A stretch of DNA of 64,000 nucleotides from Caldibacillus thermoamylovorans. Its GTDB lineage: Bacteria; Bacillota; Bacilli; Bacillales; Caldibacillaceae. Positions 56,754 through 64,000 of the stretch are shown piece after piece. How positions within the stretch are numbered: the first letter of the stretch is position 1; each line of letters opens with the position of its first letter. The stretch is from assembly GCF_000751775.1 (NCBI RefSeq), contig NZ_CCRF01000010.1, positions 1 through 64,000 on the forward strand. Reading direction: 5' to 3'. Position numbers and translations under genes: made by a program. A model generated the notes under the pieces. That model did no database searches. It was given only the letters and a program-made list of their open reading frames with translations, and was not told the origin of the DNA.

Positions 56754-57290
56754 TTAGGATAATCTTAAGAATGCTAACCGAAGACCATTTGGGTTTTTCT
56801 GTAAAAACTTGAAAGAATTATTTAAATAGAATTTTTCTATTTTATCAATAGGTTCATACTCTACACATACAATTCTCATGCCTATTGTTCTATAAACGAT
56901 CTTGCAATTTTCTAATGCTAATCTTAAAATTTCAGATCCTGGAATAATACCTTTATACTGATCTGCCCTACCTAGTTGTGCAATTAAAATGGTACTGACT
57001 GATAAAGCGTGTTTATTAAAGGCAATCTTTTGTCTTACAGATTTCGAAACACCTTCTGCAAATTCAAACTGCTTATTCATCAAAGTAAAATAACCAATTA
57101 TGTCGTTGTTATTCTCTTCATCAATTATAATGAATGTTCGAGTCATTCCCCTTTTTTCATTTTCAATAGGTTGATTCTTTAAGAAGTTTTCCACCCCAGA
57201 GTTTAATGAACACGAAAAAGAGGAGAGATAATCTCGTACCTCGCTCTCCTCACCAGCTTCTATAAGACTTAATAAACTTATTACTTGCAT
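56754..57290 (-). CDS. GNAT-fold protein, possible acetyltransferase toxin
   Basis: 178 residues. 'TFIIIDEENNNDIIGYFTLMNKQFEF' are the first GNAT strands; 'STILIAQLGRADQYKGIIPGSEILRLALENCK' is strand 4 with the acetyl-CoA loop, in the form (Q/R)xxGxG changed to 'KGIIPGSE'; 'YEPIDKIEKFYLNNSFKFLQ' is the end. Such proteins are known as TacT/AtaT-type toxins and as phage-encoded acetyltransferases. It overlaps the short upstream gene by about 10 bp, the usual toxin-antitoxin layout. Activity is not shown. Confidence 0.6.
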   Translation of the reverse strand: MQVISLLSLIEAGEESEVRDYLSSFSCSLNSGVENFLKNQPIENEKRGMTRTFIIIDEENNNDIIGYFTLMNKQFEFAEGVSKSVRQKIAFNKHALSVSTILIAQLGRADQYKGIIPGSEILRLALENCKIVYRTIGMRIVCVEYEPIDKIEKFYLNNSFKFLQKNPNGLRLAFLRLS

Positions 57291-57457
57291 TTTCTGCTTT
57301 TAAGTACGTTTGAAGCATGAGCAATTCTGTCTTTATCACTTAAATAAAGATCATTAAACTCATTACTTTTGGGTAATTTTATTGGAGAGGCGGAAATAAT
57401 TCTTTTAGCTGCTTGTTCATCCAATATATACTGTTCAGTAAGAGCTAAAACAGCCAT
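57281..57457 (-). CDS. short upstream partner of the GNAT gene, possible antitoxin
   Basis: 58 residues, opening MAVLALTEQYILDEQAAKRI and ending 'DKDRIAHASNVLKSRKCK'. AAGGAGG lies 8 bases before ATG 57457; an alternative start at 57484 also has GGGGAGG, so the protein may be 67 residues. No clear ribbon-helix-helix is seen. Position and overlap suggest an antitoxin; I cannot confirm it by family. Confidence 0.5.
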   Translation of the reverse strand: MAVLALTEQYILDEQAAKRIISASPIKLPKSNEFNDLYLSDKDRIAHASNVLKSRKCK

Positions 57458-57728
57458 TTCATTTTCCTCCTTATCATTTTCCATAAACCTCCCCACTTCT
57501 CAAAATAATGTAGTGGTATAGTATAGGACCATTCTTAATTATATTATACATTCATACAAAGTAATTTACAACAGAGTCATAAAATAGGTATGTGGCAAGT
57601 TTTTCTCGATAGTATTTAAATATTGGGTTTTTCAAGACACTCTTTTTTATACGCTTTTCGGCTACTTCGCTTCGCTTGCTCTCCTGGATAAGTGGCAATA
57701 ATTTTTCAAATTAATGCCCAGACTGAAA

Positions 57729-57818
57729 TTAAAACCCAAGAATTTTGCTTAAATGCCCCATTGCCGATGATAGGCTAATGCTAATAAAAAATAGAAAACA
57801 TGCCATTAACTTTTTCAT
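57729..57818 (-). CDS. possible 29-residue secreted or membrane peptide
   Basis: ATG 57818 follows AAAGGG with a 7-8-base gap and encodes MKKLMACFLFFISISLSSAM plus nine residues. It looks like a signal peptide. It could be a start of a decayed gene; nothing else in the 553-bp gap is recognisable. Confidence 0.3.
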   Translation of the reverse strand: MKKLMACFLFFISISLSSAMGHLSKILGF

Positions 57819-57992
57819 GGTAAATTCCCTTTCTGTCTATATCATACGGGGAAAAGGGGGGAAAGTTTCATGTATCCTATGAACTCCTAAATACAAGGGA
57901 GATCTCTTTCCAAAAGAAAGTGTGTATTTCTAACATAATACTATTAATACAATAGCAATACCTTTTCCACTTGTTTTACTATTGAGGTTATG

Positions 57993-58035
57993 TTAAACTT
58001 TAAAAAAGTTTAAACTTCTTTTTGACTAAGTTTAA
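57993..58035 (+). promoter_or_regulatory. RpiR operator-like repeats
   Basis: TTAAACTT (57993-58000) and AAGTTTAA (58006-58013) form a palindrome with a 5-bp centre. AAGTTTAA recurs at 58028-58035, 22 bp on. They lie directly before the ribosome site of the RpiR gene, so autorepression is likely. Confidence 0.6.
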
Positions 58036-58049
58036 AGGGGAGACTTCTT

Positions 58050-58910
58050 TTGGGGGATACACAAACAATAAAAGAAACGATTGAAATGTGTTTTCATTCA
58101 CTATCAAAAAAGCAGCAAAAGGTTGCAAGTTTTGTACTAAATAATCCGACATATGTTGCTACACACTCAGCAGCTGAGGTTGGTATGAAGGCGGAGACAA
58201 GTGAAACAACCGTTATCCGTTTTTGTTACGCACTTGGATTGACAGGTTATGCTCAATTACAAAGGGAAATTACCTTATTTGTTTTTAATCAAACAACGGC
58301 TAGTACGCTTGGTAATTACTTTTCATCCAAAAAAGAACTTTTTAATGACCAACAACTAATCGAAAAGGCAATAGGGAAAGATATAGTTAGAATTAACAGA
58401 ATATCCGAACAAGTCGATAAACAAATGTTTTTTAAAGTAACCAAGCAATTACATGAAGCAAAAAATATTTATGTGATGGGAGTTGGTGCTTCACGATTCG
58501 CTGCAGAATGGTTGCATTTTACAATGAGTATTCTTCGGCCAAATGTATCGATAATCCAAGCTAAAACACCTGAATTTATTCGAATCATGCAGGAAATAAC
58601 GGACGAATCGACTGTCATCGTGATCTCACTACATCGTTATTTTAAAGAACCGCTTCAAATAGCTGAAGTTTTACACAAACGGGGGATTCCGGTTATTGGG
58701 ATTACTGATTCAAAGTTAGCACCGATTCATGAGCATTGTTCACAAGCTTTCGTATTAGAACAGACAGAAAAATCAACCATTGACTTGATGCCTGCACTAA
58801 TATCCTTCCTCAATTTATTAGTAACAGGGATGATGTCATTTGATCCTGAATATTATAACGAACAACGATTACATTATGATGATCCTAACAACAGTTTTAT
58901 CGCAGAATAA
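58050..58910 (+). CDS. RpiR/MurR-family regulator
   Basis: 286 residues. An N-terminal HTH_6 domain ('LSKKQQKVASFVLNNPTYVATHSAAEVGMKAETSETTVIRFCYALGLTGYAQLQREI') and a SIS domain from residue 125 ('AKNIYVMGVGASRFAAEWLHF', 'TVIVISLHRYFKEPLQIAEVLHKRGIPVIGITDS'). It begins TTG 58050 with AAAGGGGAG upstream. It heads the D-amino-acid conversion operon and probably controls it; the ligand of the SIS domain is unknown and need not be a sugar phosphate here. Confidence 0.88.
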   Translation: MGDTQTIKETIEMCFHSLSKKQQKVASFVLNNPTYVATHSAAEVGMKAETSETTVIRFCYALGLTGYAQLQREITLFVFNQTTASTLGNYFSSKKELFNDQQLIEKAIGKDIVRINRISEQVDKQMFFKVTKQLHEAKNIYVMGVGASRFAAEWLHFTMSILRPNVSIIQAKTPEFIRIMQEITDESTVIVISLHRYFKEPLQIAEVLHKRGIPVIGITDSKLAPIHEHCSQAFVLEQTEKSTIDLMPALISFLNLLVTGMMSFDPEYYNEQRLHYDDPNNSFIAE

Positions 58911-58925
58911 TGGAGTTGAAAAAAA

Positions 58926-60062
58926 ATGTTGGTACAAAAATTAGCGGAAAGGTTACAACCTATTTTTAACCATTTACATGAAAACCCAGAAATCAGTTGG
59001 AATGAAGTAGAAACAACAAAATACATTAAGAGTTTTCTCAAATCGGAAAACTTAAAACCAAAAACCTTTGAAAATATGACTGGATTATATGTGGATATTG
59101 GTAAAGGAACACCTCGAGTTGGATTCAGAACAGATATGGATGCACTTTGGCAAGAAGTCGATGGAAAATTTCAAGCAAACCATTCTTGTGGTCATGATGG
59201 ACATATGACGGTGGCACTTGGCGTAGTTCTTTTATTAAAAGATTTGGCGCCAACACTTCCAGGGGCAGTCCGTATCATTTTCCAACCTGCTGAGGAAAAA
59301 GCGCAAGGAGCAAAAGCAATGGTCGAACAAGGTGTTGTTGACTCGTTGCAATTTTTATATGGTGCACATGTCCGTCCTCTTGTTGAACTTAAGGATGGAA
59401 CGTTTGCACCAGCCTTACATCACGGAGCAGCTAAGCTTTTCTCAGGTAAAATTCAAGGTGTAGAAGCGCATGGGGCACGGCCGGAAGAGGGGAAAAATGC
59501 GATTGAAATAGCATCTGCAATCATTGATGGGCTAAAGCGTATTTGGATTAGTCCTACAGAGCAAGCCTCCATCAAAATGACTCAGCTACATGCTGGTGGC
59601 ACCGCGACAAACATTATCCCAGCAAATGCCACATTCAGCATTGATGCACGTGCACAAACCAATGCCACCATGGAGGTATTAACAAGCGGCTTCGAAAAGG
59701 TTATTACTGCAGTAAGCATGATGTATGATGTATCCATTCCTTATCAAGTTGACGCACATGTTGCTGCAGCTCAGGTCGATGACACAGCAAAAATGATTTT
59801 AAAGGAAGCCATTATCGATGTAATAGGGGAGGAAAACTGTGCACAAGAAGTAATTACACCTGGTGGAGAAGATTTTCACTTTTATACCTTCTTGAAGCCA
59901 CAACTAAAAACGACGATGCTAGGGATTGGCTGCGGTGTTACACCAGGACTACATCATCCAAACATGGTGTTTAACCAAGATAGACTATCAACAAGTTCAG
60001 TAATTATAACGCGGGCACTTGTGTTAACACTAGAATATTTAGAAAAGGGTGAAAAGTTATGA
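58926..60062 (+). CDS. M20-family N-acyl-L-amino-acid amidohydrolase (probable desuccinylase)
   Basis: 378 residues. Metal ligands are seen in 'HSCGHDGHM' and 'QPAEEKAQGAKAM', and the dimerisation domain has 'GVEAHGARPEEGKNAIEIASAI'; 'TPGGEDFHFYTFLKP' is the last conserved part. In the Geobacillus pathway the M20 enzyme of this operon hydrolyses N-succinyl-L-amino acids, the step that makes the D to L conversion irreversible. Relatives such as AmhX act on other N-acyl amino acids. It overlaps the next gene by ATGA. Confidence 0.85.
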   Translation: MLVQKLAERLQPIFNHLHENPEISWNEVETTKYIKSFLKSENLKPKTFENMTGLYVDIGKGTPRVGFRTDMDALWQEVDGKFQANHSCGHDGHMTVALGVVLLLKDLAPTLPGAVRIIFQPAEEKAQGAKAMVEQGVVDSLQFLYGAHVRPLVELKDGTFAPALHHGAAKLFSGKIQGVEAHGARPEEGKNAIEIASAIIDGLKRIWISPTEQASIKMTQLHAGGTATNIIPANATFSIDARAQTNATMEVLTSGFEKVITAVSMMYDVSIPYQVDAHVAAAQVDDTAKMILKEAIIDVIGEENCAQEVITPGGEDFHFYTFLKPQLKTTMLGIGCGVTPGLHHPNMVFNQDRLSTSSVIITRALVLTLEYLEKGEKL

Positions 60063-60871
60063 TTAACATTTGCGAACTAAAAACAATGAATGAAATGGAA
60101 CAAGTTCAGGAACTCGAACGAAAGGTTTGGGGAATGGACCCCGTTTTACCAACGCATCAAACACTGACAGCAGTAAAAAACGGCGGTATAATCATTGGTG
60201 CCTTTGACGGAGAGAAATTAGTTGGTTTTAGCTATGGATTTTCCGGATTTCAAAATGGGAAGAGTTATCTATGTTCTCACATGCTTGGGATTGATGAAGC
60301 ATATCGTTCGCAAGGCATTGGTGAAATGCTGAAGCGAAGTCAATGCAAAGTTGCTATAGAAAAGGGCTATTCCTTGATAAAGTGGACTTATGACCCACTT
60401 GAGACAAGAAATGCTTTTCTCAATCTAACGAAATTAAATGGTATATGCAATACATATATTGAAAATTGCTATGGAGAAATGAATGATAACCTTAACCAAG
60501 GTCTCCCATCCGATCGCTTTGAAGTTCATTGGTATGTAAAAAGCCCGCATGTAGTTGAAAAACATGTTCCAAACATACAAAGTATCTTACCTCTGAATAC
60601 ACTAGCATTTAATGAAAAGGGACAACCTGTCTGTATTACAGAGCAAGAAAACGAATTAACAGGCCAAGCATATTCCATAACTGTCCCAAAGGATTTTCAG
60701 GGTTTAAAAGCAGTCAGCGAGGATCTTGCGCTGGATTGGCGACTAAAGACACGCAGACTTTTTCAAAAACTTTTCCATGCTGGCTATGCAGCGGTACAAT
60801 TAGAAAAGCATGATACAAATGGTAAATATATTTTTATTAAAAAAGACACATTAGAACTTGGAGGAGAATAA
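60059..60871 (+). CDS. GNAT-family acyltransferase (probable D-amino-acid N-succinyltransferase)
   Basis: 270 residues, COG3375-like. '[20 protein letters not shown]', '[59 protein letters not shown]' contains the acyl-CoA-binding SQGIGE loop. In the characterised Geobacillus kaustophilus operon a GNAT protein beside the racemase transfers succinyl from succinyl-CoA to D-amino acids. The gene lies between the M20 and racemase genes, with both junctions tight. Confidence 0.82.
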   Translation: MINICELKTMNEMEQVQELERKVWGMDPVLPTHQTLTAVKNGGIIIGAFDGEKLVGFSYGFSGFQNGKSYLCSHMLGIDEAYRSQGIGEMLKRSQCKVAIEKGYSLIKWTYDPLETRNAFLNLTKLNGICNTYIENCYGEMNDNLNQGLPSDRFEVHWYVKSPHVVEKHVPNIQSILPLNTLAFNEKGQPVCITEQENELTGQAYSITVPKDFQGLKAVSEDLALDWRLKTRRLFQKLFHAGYAAVQLEKHDTNGKYIFIKKDTLELGGE

Positions 60872-60873
60872 CT

Positions 60874-61998
60874 GTGAAAATTACAGATATCACGATTCGT
60901 CATTTAAAAATGACGATGAAAAGCCCTTTTACGACTAGCTTTGGAACATTTAAGGATAAGGAATTCTTACTGCTGGAAGCAAAAAATGAAGATGGAACCG
61001 TTGGCTGGGGGGAATCTGTTGCATTTAATGCCCCTTGGTATAACGAAGAAACCTTAAAAACAAACTGGCATATGTTGGAGGATTTTTTAATACCACTGAT
61101 CTTAAATAAGGAAATAAAACATCCAGATGAAGTGAATCAAATGTTTGCTCCGATTCGCAAAAATAACATGGCAAAGTCCACAATTGAAGGTGCCATATGG
61201 GATATATACGCTCAACAAACGAACCAATCCCTTGCACAAGCCCTGGGAGGAACGAAAGATAAAATTGAAGTTGGGATCAGTATTGGTATTCAAAACTCGA
61301 TTGATGAATTACTGCGTGTTGTCGATGGTTTTTTAAAGGAAGGTTATAAACGGATTAAAGTAAAGATTAAGCCAGGTTGGGATGTAGACGTGATACGTTC
61401 CTTACGTGAACACTTCCCAAATGTACCAATTATGGCTGATGCAAACTCTGCTTATCGTTTAAAAGACATCGACCTTTTAAAACAGCTGGATGAATTTGAC
61501 TTAATGATGATTGAACAACCGTTAGCATCAGACGATATTATCGACCATGCACAGTTGCAAAAGGAATTGAAAACTCCAATTTGTTTAGATGAAAGCATCC
61601 ATTCTTTGGAAGATGCGCGAAAGGCTATAGAGCTGGGAAGTACAAAAATAATTAATATTAAAATTGGACGAGTTGGAGGACTCACAGAAGCGAAGAAAAT
61701 TCATGATTATTGTGAAGAAAAGGGTGTTCCCGTTTGGTGCGGTGGTATGCTTGAATCAGGTATTGGGCGTAGCCATAATATTGCTTTAACAACTTTGTCA
61801 AACTTTATCCTACCGGGGGATACAGCTGGTTCTAACCGCTATTGGGAAAAAGATATCATTCGCCCTGAAGTTGTTGCAACAGATGGGTATATTGATGTTC
61901 CACAAACACCAGGTATCGGTTATGAAGTAGACCGCGAAACGGTTGAAGCCTATACCGTAGCAAAAAAAGAATATAGATCAGGAGGAACCACCGTATGA
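60874..61998 (+). CDS. N-succinylamino-acid racemase / MenC-like enolase-superfamily protein
   Basis: 374 residues. Enolase superfamily, OSBS/NSAR group: 'KVKIKPGWD' with the catalytic KxK, metal ligands Asp in 'MADANSAY', Glu in 'MIEQPL' and Asp in 'CLDESI', and the second Lys in 'NIKIGRVGG'. Family members can do both o-succinylbenzoate synthesis and racemisation; the operon (GNAT, M20) supports racemisation of N-succinyl amino acids. The GTG start lies just after the GNAT stop with GGAGGAGAA. Confidence 0.9.
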   Translation: MKITDITIRHLKMTMKSPFTTSFGTFKDKEFLLLEAKNEDGTVGWGESVAFNAPWYNEETLKTNWHMLEDFLIPLILNKEIKHPDEVNQMFAPIRKNNMAKSTIEGAIWDIYAQQTNQSLAQALGGTKDKIEVGISIGIQNSIDELLRVVDGFLKEGYKRIKVKIKPGWDVDVIRSLREHFPNVPIMADANSAYRLKDIDLLKQLDEFDLMMIEQPLASDDIIDHAQLQKELKTPICLDESIHSLEDARKAIELGSTKIINIKIGRVGGLTEAKKIHDYCEEKGVPVWCGGMLESGIGRSHNIALTTLSNFILPGDTAGSNRYWEKDIIRPEVVATDGYIDVPQTPGIGYEVDRETVEAYTVAKKEYRSGGTTV

Positions 61999-63074
61999 AA
62001 AAAAGCTTTCAAATTGGTAGTGCCTTTGTCGGATTAATCGTTGGGGCTGGATTTGCCTCTGGACAAGAAGTCATGCAATATTTCACAAGTTTTGGTATTT
62101 GGGGGACTGTTGGTGGTTTACTTGCCACCCTCCTTTTCATTTTTTTAGGGTATACATTTGCTCAGCTGGGAACAGATTTACAAGCAACTTCACATAAAAG
62201 TGTCATTTATCATATTGGCGGTCGCTATCTTGGTCCTATTCTTGATATTTTAATTACATTTTTCTTATTTGGTGTAGCCGTTGTTATGTTTGCTGGATCT
62301 GGGTCTACCTTTCAGCAAATCTTCGGTATTGATACAAGGGTTGGTAGTATGATAATGATTGTCCTCACTATTCTAACGCTATTATTAAATACGACAAAAA
62401 TTATTAATATTATTGCGATGATAACACCATATTTGTTGACGATTATTTTTATCATTTTAATCTATTCGATTTTTACTATGGATCTATCATTTCCTGAGGC
62501 AGATACAATGGCAAAAGTTCAAGCTTCTGCAGCACCCAACTGGATTCTAGGTGCCTTTCTCTATGTATCTTATAATTTAGCTGCAGGTGCCGCATTACTC
62601 ATCGTGATGAGCGGCGGAGTTAAAGACAGAAAAGTTGCTGGGATGGGTGGTATTCTTGGTGGTGTGATGTTGGGAGGATTAATTATCCTTATCCATATTG
62701 GAATGTTTGCGAAAATAGATGTTATAGCGGGAGCAGATATGCCGACATTGGCACTTGCGGAACAAATTCATCCAGTCGTTGGAATATTAATGGCTATAGC
62801 TTTACTAGGCATGATCTATAATACAGCTGTCGGGATGCTCTATTCCTTTATTGTACGATTCATTGCACCTGATAGTAAGATGTATAAACCTAGCGTAGTG
62901 ATTATCGGTTTACTTGGGTATGTTTTAAGTCTAGTTGGTTTTACAACACTTGTAGGAAAAGTATATGCAACAATGGGGTATTTAGGATTCGCTTTAATGA
63001 TTGCAGCAGTGATTGCCTGGTTCAAGAAAAGAAAACCAGAAAAGATAGAAACAAGGGTAAGTCAAAATTTCTAA
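61995..63074 (+). CDS. YkvI-family membrane transporter
   Basis: 359 residues, about ten helices. '[30 protein letters not shown]' with the GxGFASGQE motif is the YkvI signature and resembles the opening of APC-type amino-acid transporters. It overlaps the racemase gene by ATGA, so it is likely to carry a substrate or product of the D-amino-acid pathway. Direction and substrate are unknown. Confidence 0.82.
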   Translation: MKKSFQIGSAFVGLIVGAGFASGQEVMQYFTSFGIWGTVGGLLATLLFIFLGYTFAQLGTDLQATSHKSVIYHIGGRYLGPILDILITFFLFGVAVVMFAGSGSTFQQIFGIDTRVGSMIMIVLTILTLLLNTTKIINIIAMITPYLLTIIFIILIYSIFTMDLSFPEADTMAKVQASAAPNWILGAFLYVSYNLAAGAALLIVMSGGVKDRKVAGMGGILGGVMLGGLIILIHIGMFAKIDVIAGADMPTLALAEQIHPVVGILMAIALLGMIYNTAVGMLYSFIVRFIAPDSKMYKPSVVIIGLLGYVLSLVGFTTLVGKVYATMGYLGFALMIAAVIAWFKKRKPEKIETRVSQNF

Positions 63075-63130
63075 ATAATTTAAAACTTCATCTAATTGAA
63101 AACTAGTTCTAGTGTCCGGATTACCTAAAC

Positions 63131-63255
63131 TTTTATCCCGCCTTAACGGGCAGTAAGACCCTTAACGAGAAATTTTGAGCGGGGTACTCAGCTGCCTGAT
63201 TCTGGCGGGTTACTATTTTAGTGGGGAAGGAAAGGAAGCCCCACTAAATGAGACC
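63131..63255 (+). repeat. dispersed hairpin element, copy 2
   Basis: Begins TTTTATCCCGCCTTAACGGG, continues CAGTAAGACCC, and ends in a perfect 10-bp hairpin, TTTAGTGGGG (63217-63226) and CCCCACTAAA (63239-63248). It matches the layout of the element at 1551-1695. No protein is encoded. Confidence 0.55.
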
Positions 63256-63489
63256 ACTGAAAAAGTATTTGCTTTTCGTAATTAATGAGCACATTTATCG
63301 ATATATCGTAAATCAAAAAAGTCAATTGTCTACATATAATAGGTAATTGGCTTCTACTTTTCTATATACCAATTTTTTCAGTGGACTCCCACTGAATAGC
63401 GTTTCACTTAATTAGATTTTAATGATTTTTTTGTATGTAAGTAAATCTACTTAAAAATAAAATAATTATCAAATTTTACTACCAATATT

Positions 63490-64000
63490 TTATTTTTCAA
63501 CTTCATGGCCGCCGAATTCATTTCGTAATGCGGCGACAACTTTACCTGCGAACGTATCTTCTTCCAACGAACGATAGCGCATCATTAACGCTAGGGTGAT
63601 AACCGGAGTCGGGACTTGAAGATCAAGGGCTGTTTCCACCGTCCATTTTCCTTCCCCGGATGAATGCACGATTCCTTTTATTTCGTCTAATTTTGCATCT
63701 TTTGAAAAAGCATCTTCTATAAGTTCCATTAACCAGGAACGAACAACCGATCCATTATTCCAGTTTTTTGCCACCTTTTCATAATCATAATCAAATTCAC
63801 TTTTATGCAAAACTTCAAACCCTTCTGCAATAGCTTGCATCATACCGTACTCCACACCGTTATGAACCATTTTTAAGAAATGCCCGCTACCGTGTTTGCC
63901 ACAATATAAGTAGCCATCTTTTACACAAGCATCTTTAAAAATTGTTTCAACCGATTGGAAAACTGATTCCTCACCGCCAATCATCATACATGCACCATGT
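63490..64000 (-). CDS. 6-phosphogluconate dehydrogenase, decarboxylating (partial)
   Basis: The gene runs off the right edge; the last 170 codons are seen. 'CGKHGSGHFLKMVHNGVEYGMMQAIAEGFEVL' contains the catalytic Lys (K in GHFLKMVHNG) and Asn of the family, and 'WNNGSVVRSWLMELIEDAF', 'HSSGEGKWTVETALDLQVPTPVI' fit the short YqeC/Gnd form. It oxidises 6-phosphogluconate, the product of gntK 9 kb away. The ATG inside the visible part is not the true start. Confidence 0.92.
   Translation of the reverse strand, partial: HGACMMIGGEESVFQSVETIFKDACVKDGYLYCGKHGSGHFLKMVHNGVEYGMMQAIAEGFEVLHKSEFDYDYEKVAKNWNNGSVVRSWLMELIEDAFSKDAKLDEIKGIVHSSGEGKWTVETALDLQVPTPVITLALMMRYRSLEEDTFAGKVVAALRNEFGGHEVEK

Overview
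The window is low-GC, Gram-positive DNA from a spore-forming Bacillaceae. The main pointers are a CwlJ-type cortex hydrolase, GGAGG ribosome sites with frequent GTG/TTG starts, a YoaS/YozG-like pair, YtrA-type GntR and PadR regulators, a YkrB-type deformylase and a glycine riboswitch. No rRNA or tRNA gene was seen. The species cannot be named from sequence alone.

Layout. 0-2.6 kb: two membrane-protein genes, each broken by one missing T, then an autoregulated XRE regulator overlapping a peptide deformylase gene. 2.6-5 kb: the first of three arrays of a 52-bp palindromic repeat, then a 14-codon leader peptide with an Arg-Leu-Arg motif and an attenuator-like hairpin region ahead of a Mef-like MFS efflux gene. 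5-12 kb: small membrane proteins, a PadR/HAAS pair, and a ROK regulator with three matching 24-bp operators, an MFS sugar-type transporter and a HAD phosphatase. 11.8-13 kb: the second repeat array (about 22 units). 13-17.6 kb: a YtrA-type ABC operon and a Uma2 protein. 17.6-21.7 kb: a gene graveyard with a group IIC intron that has lost its reverse transcriptase ORF, remnants of tetR, uma2, a ROK regulator, marR and paiA, and one intact secreted protein. 21.8-31.3 kb: TetR with a divergent membrane protein, cwlJ, frameshifted DUF2975 and DUF817 genes, an NCS2 purine permease, and a cobalamin riboswitch ahead of nrdD-nrdG. 31.5-37.5 kb: an ABC cluster, a MITE, and an intact ISL3-family element inserted in a secreted-protein gene. 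38-43.7 kb: an OpuF-type osmolyte transporter with fused permease and binding domains, the third repeat array (inverted), and an amino-acid permease behind a single-aptamer glycine riboswitch. 44-49.7 kb: an ADP-ribosylglycohydrolase, a second MITE copy, a fatty-acid operon (SDR with a nonsense codon, acyl-CoA dehydrogenase, SCP2) with a FadR-like operator, and a broken Rpn nuclease. 50-54.6 kb: a PlsY-like/glycosyltransferase pair, an FMN reductase and gluconokinase. 54.8-57.5 kb: a second ISL3 copy with a dead transposase, and a two-gene GNAT module that could be a toxin-antitoxin. 58-63 kb: a five-gene operon (RpiR, M20 deacylase, GNAT, N-succinylamino-acid racemase, YkvI-type transporter) matching the known D- to L-amino-acid conversion pathway. 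The right edge holds a truncated 6-phosphogluconate dehydrogenase gene.

The most unusual signals are the three 52-bp palindromic arrays, the ErmD-like leader in front of an efflux pump, B12 riboswitch control of the anaerobic ribonucleotide reductase, and the number of genes broken by a single base change. The repeat arrays are the best candidate for something undescribed; their function cannot be read from this sequence.
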